Source: Bacteroidota bacterium (GTDB lineage Bacteria > Bacteroidota > Bacteroidia > AKYH767-A > OLB10). Taken from it: a DNA stretch of 64,000 bases. The stretch covers positions 124,001 through 188,000 of the forward strand of contig JADJOH010000007.1 of the NCBI GenBank assembly GCA_016713925.1, read 5' to 3'. Under the pieces are notes generated by a model that saw only the letters and a program-made list of their open reading frames with translations, ran no database searches and was not told the DNA's origin. This document shows positions 53,105-60,497 of this stretch, piece after piece. The position numbers and the translations under genes were made by a program. Position 1 is the first letter of the stretch. Every line of letters begins with the position of its first letter.

Positions 53105-54484
53105 TTATAATAGCGTTCCTGTCAGGAGTAAGGCGGCAATACTAAAGTAGATGATGAGTCCTGTCACATCTACCAAAGTAGCAATGAAGGGTGCGGAGGA
53201 TGTAGCGGGATCGGCTCCCAGATGTTTCAGGAGCAGAGGCATCATTGAACCCATAATGGTTCCCCATACAACTACAAACATAAGCGAGGATCCAATTGTT
53301 AAGCCGATGTAGAGCCAATGTTCACCGTAGAGATTGGTGAATACATTCCATAATCCCACGCGGGCAAAACCGAGCGTGCCAAGAATGAGTCCGAGCAATA
53401 AACCGGTGCGAATTTCCTTGCGCATAATTCTCCACCAGTCACCCACTGTAATCTCTCCCAAAGCAAGCGCACGAATAATCAAAGTAGCTGCCTGCGATCC
53501 GCTGTTACCACCACTTGAAACAATGAGTGGAATGAATAAGGCGAGCACCACTGCTTTTGCAATTTCATCTTCAAAGAAACCCATGGCAGAAGCGGTGAAA
53601 AGTTCTCCGACAAAAAGTACCACCAACCAGGGCGCCCGCTTGCGTATCATCTCACTAAACCCTACATCCATATAGGGATCCTGCAGCGCTTCCACCGCAC
53701 CAATCTTTTGTATATCCTCCGTATCTTCTTTCTTGGCCAGATCAAGAATATCATCTACCGTAATAATTCCAAGCAACAATCCGCCGGCATCGGTAACAGG
53801 CAAGGCCACTCTGTTGGTAGTGGAAAAAGATTTCACCGCGACCTCTTCATCATCAGTCACCAGCAAGGAGGTGTATTTCCCATCCAATAGATCTTTCACC
53901 GGAACAGCATCTTCGGCAATTAAAATATCGCCGACTTTAATATCGTCAATGAGATAACCCATGTCATCAACGATATATAATACGTCGAGCGTTTCACTCT
54001 TTTCACCTACACGTCGTATATAGTCCAGTGTTTCGCGAACGGTCCAGTCCTGATTGACGGCGATATAGTCAGGCGTCATCAGACGTCCGATAGAATCTTC
54101 AGGATAACCTAAAAGTGACAACGCTACACGCCGTTCTTTTTGCGTAAGTAATTTGATGAGCTTGTTGAGTTGCTCGGTATCCAGTTGTTCTAAAAGAGCG
54201 GTACGGTTATCCGCCGACATATCATTTAAGATCAACTGCACCTGGCGATTTCTCAGAACATCCAGCAACAATACCTGCGCGTTAAGATCAAGTAGTTCGA
54301 AAGTCTGATAGGCTTGTTCCCTGTCGATGACATTAAAAACAAAAACCTGTTCATGCGTATTCAAATCCTGACAAAGCATGGCCAGCTCCTCCGGCAACCA
54401 CGACTCCAGTTTTAATTCCAACTGTTCTTTGTCGCGGCGCTGAATGAGCTCTTCGATAAAAGTTTTTTCTACATCGATATCCAT
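53105..54484 (-). CDS. mgtE: Magnesium transporter MgtE
   Basis: This 459-residue protein has an N-terminal superhelical domain (LELKLESWLPEELAMLCQDL), two CBS domains at about 135-260 (YPEDSIGRLMTPDYIAVNQDWTVRETLDYIRR, key parts GRLMTPDYIAV and TVRETLDYI; VDDILDLAKKE), and five C-terminal transmembrane helices with the conserved SGGNSGSQAATLIIRALALGE and PFIATLVDVTGLIIYFSIA. It takes up Mg2+ across the inner membrane. The CBS domains close the pore when Mg2+ is high. An M-box riboswitch precedes it, so expression is also repressed by Mg2+. The 2-hydroxyacid dehydrogenase gene is downstream. Confidence 0.96.
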   Translation of the reverse strand: MDIDVEKTFIEELIQRRDKEQLELKLESWLPEELAMLCQDLNTHEQVFVFNVIDREQAYQTFELLDLNAQVLLLDVLRNRQVQLILNDMSADNRTALLEQLDTEQLNKLIKLLTQKERRVALSLLGYPEDSIGRLMTPDYIAVNQDWTVRETLDYIRRVGEKSETLDVLYIVDDMGYLIDDIKVGDILIAEDAVPVKDLLDGKYTSLLVTDDEEVAVKSFSTTNRVALPVTDAGGLLLGIITVDDILDLAKKEDTEDIQKIGAVEALQDPYMDVGFSEMIRKRAPWLVVLFVGELFTASAMGFFEDEIAKAVVLALFIPLIVSSGGNSGSQAATLIIRALALGEITVGDWWRIMRKEIRTGLLLGLILGTLGFARVGLWNVFTNLYGEHWLYIGLTIGSSLMFVVVWGTIMGSMMPLLLKHLGADPATSSAPFIATLVDVTGLIIYFSIAALLLTGTLL

Positions 54485-54594
54485 AGACCTGTAAGGAGAA
54501 TAATGCTATTGTGTTCTATCAGGCTAATGGCAGTGTAAGCAAAGTCAGGCTGAGGAAAAACAGCGTAAAACGTTACACCAGGGAAGCAAAGCTC

Positions 54595-54750
54595 CTCGTT
54601 TAGTTTTAGTTCAGAATGACGTATTCCTTTTCAGGAAAGCTGCTTTATGCGATGCCTTAATCCGACAACGCCTGTTCTACCCATTGGTGTCTTTCGACAT
54701 TTCCGGGCAGCAGCCTCTGTTCATTCAGTAACCTCACCTAACAAGCTTAC
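54595..54750 (-). promoter_or_regulatory. M-box (ykoK-type) magnesium riboswitch upstream of mgtE
   Basis: Read on the minus strand, the leader contains CTTGTTAGGTGAGGTTACTG, then GAGGCTGCTGCCCGGAAATG, then GTCGAAAGACACCAATGGGT and AACAGGC, followed by AAGGCATCGCATAAAGCAGC. These are the conserved M-box elements: GUUAGGUGAGG, GGCUGCUGCCC, GAAAUGUCGAAAGAC, CCAAUGGGU and AACAGG. The element folds around Mg2+ and shuts off mgtE. Its 3' end is about 110 nt upstream of the mgtE ATG. The boundaries are approximate. Confidence 0.93.
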
Positions 54751-54765
54751 TGTCAATGGCCGTCG

Positions 54766-54796
54766 CAAAAGTAAGGAACAGCCTCTTGCGAAACAA
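54766..54796 (-). promoter_or_regulatory. Promoter of the M-box/mgtE transcript
   Basis: On the minus strand, TTG (54794-54796), a 20-nt spacer and TACTTTTG (54766-54773) fit the Bacteroidetes promoter. The predicted start site lies just upstream of the M-box. Confidence 0.6.
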
Positions 54797-54928
54797 GGTA
54801 AGGAGGAACGTTTTCTGTTTTCATGGCTTCTTTATTTCATTTGTTGTGAAAGAAATAAGTACAATGATGCAAGCGTGGAGGTTAAAGAAGAAAATTTATT
54901 TTTTTAAATAACGAACTACAGCACCTCC

Positions 54929-54962
54929 TTAAAAATAAAAATCCGGCTCTTAAAGGAACCGG
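54929..54962 (-). terminator. Terminator of the small lipoprotein gene
   Basis: A 7-bp stem (CCGGTTC pairing with GAGCCGG on the minus strand, one G-T pair) with a 6-nt loop precedes ATTTTTATTTTT. It separates this gene from the M-box/mgtE unit downstream. Confidence 0.7.
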
Positions 54963-54989
54963 AGGCTTTTAATGTCTAAGGAATGAAGT

Positions 54990-55115
54990 TCAGGAAGGGG
55001 AATTCACTTTTTGTTTGGCATATTGACTATAGGCCGGACATCTTTCACGTGGTTTACAAGAAACTACAGTGAGCAGAATCATTCCTAGAAGTAATAGTGC
55101 TGTTATCTGGCGCAT
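54990..55115 (-). CDS. 41-residue lipoprotein
   Basis: A short minus-strand frame from the ATG at 55115 to the TGA at 54990 encodes a classic small lipoprotein. The signal is MRQITALLLLGMILLTVVSC, with the lipobox V17-V18-S19-C20. Only about 21 residues remain after cleavage, rich in Lys, Arg, Tyr and Gln (KPRERCPAYSQYAKQKVN). Its own terminator follows. The size and composition resemble tiny Bacteroidota lipoproteins of unknown role. Confidence rests on the good signal peptide plus terminator. Confidence 0.7.
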   Translation of the reverse strand: MRQITALLLLGMILLTVVSCKPRERCPAYSQYAKQKVNSPS

Positions 55116-55323
55116 GTTATCGGGTGCTGAGTGGCAATTTTATGGATGCAAAATAAAGGATTTTTTTTATGCTTTTGGGAGCGATTTTTAATTAATCCTG
55201 CATTTATTAACATTTTAACGTGGATGGTTTGAAAAAAGTGTAATCCAGCTTTTTTTCGGGAATTTAAGCGTTGTACACCCTTTTTTTGCTTTAATATCGT
55301 TCAAACCTTGTAATTTCGATCAA

Positions 55324-56031
55324 ATGAGCGATAGTTTAGCGGAATACCCCACCCTGACTTCAACGGAAATCCGGTTAGAAAGTTCCTGGAAGGAACTGTT
55401 GAAGAGTGAATTTGAACAGGATTATTTCAAATCATTACGCGAGTTCCTTAAACGGGAAAAGTCGGCGGGCTATACCATCTACCCTCCCGGTCCCCGAATT
55501 TTTGCGGCTTTTGATGAAACACCGGTTGCTAAAGTGAAGGCCGTTATCATCGGCCAGGATCCCTACCATGGTGAAGGTCAGGCGAATGGACTTTGTTTTT
55601 CTGTGGCAGACGGGATACGTAAACCTCCTTCTCTCCTGAATATTTTTAAGGAATTGGAACGGGATCTCGCCTTGCCCATTCCGGTAAATGGAAACCTTGA
55701 CAAATGGGCTGCTCAGGGTGTGCTCTTGTTGAATGCGACCTTAACGGTTCGCGCCAATACCGCAGGTTCTCATCAGAATAGAGGTTGGGAGCAATTTACT
55801 GATGCGGCCATTCGGAAACTGTCGGACCATTCTTCGGGATTGGTCTTCTTGTTATGGGGCCGGTTTGCTCAGGCGAAGGCGGCGTTGATTGACAAAAACA
55901 AACATTTTATTCTGGAAGCGGCTCATCCTTCTCCATTGGCACGTACCGGTTTTGCCGGATGTCGTCATTTTTCAAGGACAAACGAAATATTGAAATCGTT
56001 GGGTAAAAAAGAAATTGACTGGAGACTTTAA
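55324..56031 (+). CDS. ung: Uracil-DNA glycosylase (family 1)
   Basis: This 235-residue protein has the catalytic water-activating motif GQDPYHG (Asp79), then ANGLCFSV, PPSLLNIFKELERDL, and GVLLLNATLTVRANTAGSHQNRGWEQFTDA (parts LLNATLTVR, SHQNRGWEQFTD). The DNA-intercalation loop is AAHPSPLARTGFAGCRHFSRTNEIL, including HPSPL and FSRTNE. It removes uracil from DNA to start base-excision repair. The length is standard. Its TAA shares a base with the ATG of the Omp85 gene (TAATG). Confidence 0.97.
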   Translation: MSDSLAEYPTLTSTEIRLESSWKELLKSEFEQDYFKSLREFLKREKSAGYTIYPPGPRIFAAFDETPVAKVKAVIIGQDPYHGEGQANGLCFSVADGIRKPPSLLNIFKELERDLALPIPVNGNLDKWAAQGVLLLNATLTVRANTAGSHQNRGWEQFTDAAIRKLSDHSSGLVFLLWGRFAQAKAALIDKNKHFILEAAHPSPLARTGFAGCRHFSRTNEILKSLGKKEIDWRL

Positions 56032-57866
56032 TGCAGCCAATTCGCTCCTATATCTTTCGTTGTTTACAGTCATCTTTACTGTTTTTTATTGATTTCGGAA
56101 AGTCGATGCCGTTAGTGAGGTTGCAGTTCGCTATAGGTCTGGCCGGTATTTTATCAGTGACTGAAATTTCCGCACAACATATCGTTGGTTTTGAAAGTAG
56201 CTATCCGGAGCATAAAGCTATCCTGCAGAAAAGCTATACGGTTTTCCGGAAGTCGAAGGTGAAGGAGACGGATTCGATGCTGGTTCAGGCGGAATTGAGG
56301 CGATCGCTGGAATGGTTGTTCGCCAAAGGATACCTGGAAGCCCGCTTCGATAGTCTTTCCTGCAAAGAGGGCGATTGCAAGGCATGGTGGTTCACAGGCG
56401 TTCGCTATGAATGGGCGGAATTGAGGATGAGCGGCAAGGATGAGTTCGTTTTTACTTCTGCAGGAATCCGGGACAAATTTTACAGGAACAAACCCTTCTC
56501 GCCGGGAGCTTATGCCATCATGGCGAAGAAAGTACTCGACTGGTGCTCCAACAACGGCTACCCCTTCGCGTTAGTTCATCTGGACAGTGTCCGGACCGAA
56601 GGGGCAGGGTTGAATGCGCGGGTTACCGTGGATAAAGGTGATCCGGTGGTGATGGATACAGCATTGATCAAGGGGACTGTAAAAATTTCGGAAGCCTATC
56701 TCTACAATTACCTCGGCATTAAACCGGGAGCACCGTTCAATGGAGCACTCCTCAGTAAAGTATCTGTACGTCTCCGCGAAATTCCTTTTGTGACCGAAGC
56801 CCGGCCCTTTGAACTGGAGTTTACTCCGGGAAAAGCACGACCGGTCTTGTTTCTGCAATCGCGAAAAGCCAGTCAGTTTAATGGAGTAGTGGGGGTGCAG
56901 CCGGATAATGTCAATCCCGGGAAAGTATTCGTTACGGGAGATGTGCGACTGCGCTTATTGAATGCTTTCGGTAAGGCAGAACTGTTAGATCTCAACTGGA
57001 GCAATCCGCTGCCCCGTTCACAGGATCTTAAAGTTAAGTTCAGTTATCCGTTTCTCTTTTCCTTGCCGGTAGGGGTGGAAGGAGAGTTGATGCTCTTTAA
57101 AAAAGATTCCACTTTTCTGGAGCTGAACCGACAGATTGGCTTCCGTTATTTTTTTGCGGGGAATAACTCCTTTCGGGTCTTCTTCGGACGAAAAACAAGT
57201 AACCTGATTTCCACCAAGGGGTATGAGAATATTACCAGTCTGCCACCATTTGCTGACGTTGGCGCGAATACTTTCGGACTCGGCGTATTGTTTCAACGAT
57301 TGGATTATCGTTTGAATCCGCGTCAGGGTTTCTCTGTAGATGTCAATGCCGGTGCAGGAGTTAGGGTGATTGACAAGAATGCCAGAATAAATCCGGAAGC
57401 ATATGATAGTCTGAGTTTGCGGGCGACACAATACAAGGCAGAAGGAATTGTTGATTTTTATATTCCGCTCTTTACCCGGGCCGTGGTCAACATTGGAGCG
57501 ATGGGCGGATGGATGCAAAATGAAAACATCTTCAGCAATGAATTGTATCGCTTCGGCGGGCTCCGTTCATTGCGGGGATTTGACGAAGCTTCCTTACTCG
57601 CATCTTCTTATGTCGTCGGAAAAATAGAATACCGGTTTATCCTCGAGCAAAATTCCTACTTATTGCTTTTCTACAACCGTGCCTGGTATGAAGATCAAAG
57701 TCGGGAAGAAATACTTACAGACACTCCTTATGGCTTCGGTGCCGGTATCACCTTCGATACCAAGCTCGGTATTTTTTCCTTCACCTACGCCCTCGGTTCA
57801 CAGCAAAGTAATCCTATTGAATTCCGTGCGGCGAAAGTGCATTTCGGATTAGTAAATTATTTTTAG
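56031..57866 (+). CDS. Omp85 superfamily outer-membrane protein (BamA/TamA-like), POTRA plus beta-barrel
   Basis: This 611-residue protein begins at the ATG overlapping the ung stop. An N-terminal hydrophobic stretch (about 25-47, LQFAIGLAGILSVTEISAQ) is a signal sequence, although preceded by about 25 extra residues. POTRA-like domains follow (LEWLFAKGYLEARFDSLSC; VLDWCSNNGYPFALVHLDSV; YLYNYLGIKPGAPFNGALLSKVSVRLREIPFV), with key parts NNGYPFA and LGIKPGAPF. The C-terminal half is a 16-strand barrel, with ELYRFGGLRSLRGFDEASL being the Omp85 'VRGF-like' lock motif. It inserts or exports proteins at the outer membrane. It is smaller than BamA, so it is likely an accessory member. Confidence 0.88.
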   Translation: MQPIRSYIFRCLQSSLLFFIDFGKSMPLVRLQFAIGLAGILSVTEISAQHIVGFESSYPEHKAILQKSYTVFRKSKVKETDSMLVQAELRRSLEWLFAKGYLEARFDSLSCKEGDCKAWWFTGVRYEWAELRMSGKDEFVFTSAGIRDKFYRNKPFSPGAYAIMAKKVLDWCSNNGYPFALVHLDSVRTEGAGLNARVTVDKGDPVVMDTALIKGTVKISEAYLYNYLGIKPGAPFNGALLSKVSVRLREIPFVTEARPFELEFTPGKARPVLFLQSRKASQFNGVVGVQPDNVNPGKVFVTGDVRLRLLNAFGKAELLDLNWSNPLPRSQDLKVKFSYPFLFSLPVGVEGELMLFKKDSTFLELNRQIGFRYFFAGNNSFRVFFGRKTSNLISTKGYENITSLPPFADVGANTFGLGVLFQRLDYRLNPRQGFSVDVNAGAGVRVIDKNARINPEAYDSLSLRATQYKAEGIVDFYIPLFTRAVVNIGAMGGWMQNENIFSNELYRFGGLRSLRGFDEASLLASSYVVGKIEYRFILEQNSYLLLFYNRAWYEDQSREEILTDTPYGFGAGITFDTKLGIFSFTYALGSQQSNPIEFRAAKVHFGLVNYF

Positions 57867-58195
57867 TTGTAAATTATCCTACCTAAAATACAGTAACAAT
57901 TTGGTGTTTACAGATCATCGTCTCAAAACGATTTTCCTTTTTAACCACTAAGGCACTCAGAACACGAAGAGTCACGGAGGAATTTTCTTAAAACAGGAAT
58001 TTAATTTCTTTAAGATATTCATCAATCCTGTTTCCTGACAAATAGATCAGCCCATCTTCAAACCTGTCTCCCGCCAGGGAGATTAACCCATTTTCAAATT
58101 TTCAAATCCATTCTTTAGAATCGGAAATTATATTTGTGTCAAGCTCTAATTTGTACAAGATCAGGCTTTTGTTAAATTGGCATTGTCCGTTTCCG
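57867..58195. other. Intergenic region before era with an ACCACTAAGGCAC-type repeat phrase
   Basis: Roughly 330 bp without a gene. At 57943-57981 lies a phrase, ACCACTAAGGCACTCAGAA and CGAAGAGTCACGGAGG, of a short interspersed repeat that I recall from many bacterial genomes. No RNA motif was recognised. A candidate promoter for era is at its end. Confidence 0.5.
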
Positions 58196-58203
58196 TATCT
58201 TTG
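58196..58203 (+). promoter_or_regulatory. -7 promoter box for era
   Basis: TATCTTTG matches TAnnTTTG exactly and ends 6 nt before the ATG at 58210, suggesting a leaderless era mRNA. A TTTG at 58168-58171 is one possible -33 element, with a long spacer of 24 nt. Confidence 0.45.
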
Positions 58204-58209
58204 TCGCCC

Positions 58210-59088
58210 ATGTCGCATAAATCCGGTTTCGTAAATATTGTTGGAAAGCCCAATGTGGGGAAGAGCACCTTGCTTAATGCATTGATGGGCCAAGACTTAT
58301 CCGTGGTAACGCCCAAAGCGCAAACCACCCGGCACCGCATTAAGGCCATTCTGAATAGCGATGAGTACCAGATTGTTTTCTCGGATACTCCCGGAATTAT
58401 GAAACCCGCTTATAAACTGCATGAGAAGATGTTACATGCTGTGGAGGAGACATTTACGGATGCCGATCTGATCCTTTTTGTGACCGAATTTGGCGACAGG
58501 AAATTGGAGGAGGATCTTGCCGTTAAGCTTAAAAACCGGCATGTGCCCTTGTTTGTGCTGCTGAATAAAGTAGACAAAGGCAATCAGGAAGAAGTAGAAG
58601 CCGCCGTTCAGCTCTGGAAGGAATTGCTGGATCCGGAAGTAGTGTTGCCCGTTTCTGCCTTGCATAATTTCCATCTGGATGTTTTGCTGAATAAAATACT
58701 GGAAGTGTTGCCGGAAGGTCCTGCCTATTTCGATAAGGATGAAGATATCAGCGATAGAAATACCAGGTTCTTCGTCACTGAAATTATCAGAGGGCGAATT
58801 CTTCAGCAGTACCAGAAGGAAGTTCCTTATTCTGTTGAAGTGATCGTGACTGAATACAAGGAAAGTCCGGAAATAGACCGTATCAAAGTGGTCATCTATT
58901 GTGCCCGTGAATCGCAAAAAGCAATTCTTCTCGGACATGGTGGCGCAGCCATCAAAAAGCTGGGAATAGATTCCAGAAAAAAGATTGAAGAGTTTGTAGG
59001 AAAACAAGTTTATCTCGAAACCACCGTCAAAGTAGCCGACGATTGGCGCGATAACGATAAAATGTTAAAACGTTTCGGGTACGAGTAA
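58210..59088 (+). CDS. era: GTPase Era
   Basis: I chose the ATG at 58210 because the TTG at 58177 is upstream of the -7 box. The 292-residue protein has the P-loop GKPNVGKS (residues 12-19), G3 DTPG in FSDTPGIM, and G4 NKVD in LLNKVDKG. The C-terminal KH domain carries ILLGHGGAAIKKLGIDSRKKIE. Era binds the 3' end of 16S rRNA and is needed for 30S assembly. It is followed 84 bp downstream by der, so two ribosome-assembly GTPases are neighbours. The length is normal. Confidence 0.97.
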   Translation: MSHKSGFVNIVGKPNVGKSTLLNALMGQDLSVVTPKAQTTRHRIKAILNSDEYQIVFSDTPGIMKPAYKLHEKMLHAVEETFTDADLILFVTEFGDRKLEEDLAVKLKNRHVPLFVLLNKVDKGNQEEVEAAVQLWKELLDPEVVLPVSALHNFHLDVLLNKILEVLPEGPAYFDKDEDISDRNTRFFVTEIIRGRILQQYQKEVPYSVEVIVTEYKESPEIDRIKVVIYCARESQKAILLGHGGAAIKKLGIDSRKKIEEFVGKQVYLETTVKVADDWRDNDKMLKRFGYE

Positions 59089-59172
59089 AGGGAAATTAAT
59101 TTATTGAAAGTAGTAGTAAAATTAAATTCGATTGATGATGAACAGATCAATCGCGAATAAAGAAAAGAATTC

Positions 59173-60492
59173 ATGGCCAATATCGTTGCCATTGTGGGCC
59201 GCCCCAATGTAGGAAAATCAACATTTTTTAATCGTTTAACAGAGTCACGCAAAGCAATCGTCGACGAATCAGCAGGTGTGACCCGCGATCGTCATTACGG
59301 TAAGGCGGAGTGGATAGGTCGTACATTTTCGGTGATTGATACCGGTGGCTATGTAGTGGGTTCGGATGATATCTTCGAGAAGGAAATTCGTAAGCAGGTG
59401 GATCTTGCGATTGATGAAGCCAATATTATTTTGTTCGTAGTGGATGTGGCCGATGGATTGACTGACCTGGATAAGGAAGTGGCCAATATGTTGCGGAAGT
59501 CCGGCAAGAAAATTTTCCTCGTCGCCAATAAAGTAGATAGTTCGGCAAGAATTCATGATGTGAATGAATTTTATGCGCTGGGATTGGGTGATCCCTATGG
59601 TATTTCAGGGATGAGTGGTAGCGGGACCGGAGAATTGTTAGATGATATGGTGGCCGTTTTTGAACCGGAAGATCTCGATGAACCCGATGTGCCCCGTCTG
59701 GCCATTATTGGTCAACCTAATGTCGGAAAATCTTCCCTGTTGAATACATTGATCGGTGAAGAGCGTAGTATTGTCACACCGATGGCAGGTACTACCCGCG
59801 ATACCATTTACAAACGTTACAATAGTTTCGGTTTCGATTTCCTGTTGATTGATACGGCTGGTTTGCGGAAGAAGAGAAATGTAACCGAAGACCTGGAATT
59901 TTATTCAGTGATGCGTTCAATTCGTGCATTAGAAGAATCAGATGTTTGTTTGCTGATGATTGACGCCACGGCAGGAATTACTTCGCAGGACTTGAAAATA
60001 TTTCACCTCTGTGAACGAAACCGGAAAGGCGTAGTTATCCTCGTGAATAAATGGGATTTGATGGAGAAGGATACCAATACCACCAAGAAAATGGAAGCGG
60101 CTATCCGTGAACGTATCGCTCCATTTGAAGATGTTCCCATCGTGTTTACTTCTGCTACTACAAAACAACGTGTCCATAAAGCATTAGAGACAGCGGTGAA
60201 TGTGTTTAAAAATAAGACACAGAAAGTACCGACATCGAAACTGAACAAGTTAATTCTCCCTTATATCGATAATTACCCGCCCCCATCGATCAAGGGAAAG
60301 AACATCAATATTAAATACATCACGCAGTTGCCCGGCTTTGCACCCACCTTTGCGTTCTTTTGCAATTATCCGCAATATGTGCAGGCTTCGTACAAACGTT
60401 TTCTGGAAAATAAGATGAGAGAGAATTTCGATTTTAGCGGAGTGCCGCTCACGTTATACTTCCGTAGTAAGGAAAAGAATAAGGAAAGCTAA
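59173..60492 (+). CDS. der: GTPase Der (EngA)
   Basis: This 439-residue protein has two GTPase domains in tandem. The first has P-loop GRPNVGKS (residues 8-15), DTGG and NKVD. The second has GQPNVGKS (about 181-188), DTAG in IDTAGLRKKRNV, and NKWD. The C-terminal KH-like domain ends in KENKES. Der assists 50S subunit assembly. It is on the same strand as era. The stop is convergent with the patatin-like gene, which ends 6 bp away. Confidence 0.97.
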   Translation: MANIVAIVGRPNVGKSTFFNRLTESRKAIVDESAGVTRDRHYGKAEWIGRTFSVIDTGGYVVGSDDIFEKEIRKQVDLAIDEANIILFVVDVADGLTDLDKEVANMLRKSGKKIFLVANKVDSSARIHDVNEFYALGLGDPYGISGMSGSGTGELLDDMVAVFEPEDLDEPDVPRLAIIGQPNVGKSSLLNTLIGEERSIVTPMAGTTRDTIYKRYNSFGFDFLLIDTAGLRKKRNVTEDLEFYSVMRSIRALEESDVCLLMIDATAGITSQDLKIFHLCERNRKGVVILVNKWDLMEKDTNTTKKMEAAIRERIAPFEDVPIVFTSATTKQRVHKALETAVNVFKNKTQKVPTSKLNKLILPYIDNYPPPSIKGKNINIKYITQLPGFAPTFAFFCNYPQYVQASYKRFLENKMRENFDFSGVPLTLYFRSKEKNKES

Positions 60493-60497
60493 TGGGT

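Larger units (their letters stand above)
54485..54989. other. Intergenic region holding the M-box leader and a terminator
   Basis: This 505-bp stretch has no protein gene. From right to left on the minus strand it contains the terminator of the small lipoprotein (54929-54962), about 130 bp of AT-rich DNA, the promoter, the M-box, and the mgtE leader. An 86-residue open frame on the plus strand (54647-54907) is antisense to the riboswitch and is not credible. Confidence 0.7.

Noticed and set aside
54647..54907. 86-residue plus-strand open frame
   Set aside because: It is antisense to the M-box aptamer and its promoter and has no family similarity or signal peptide.
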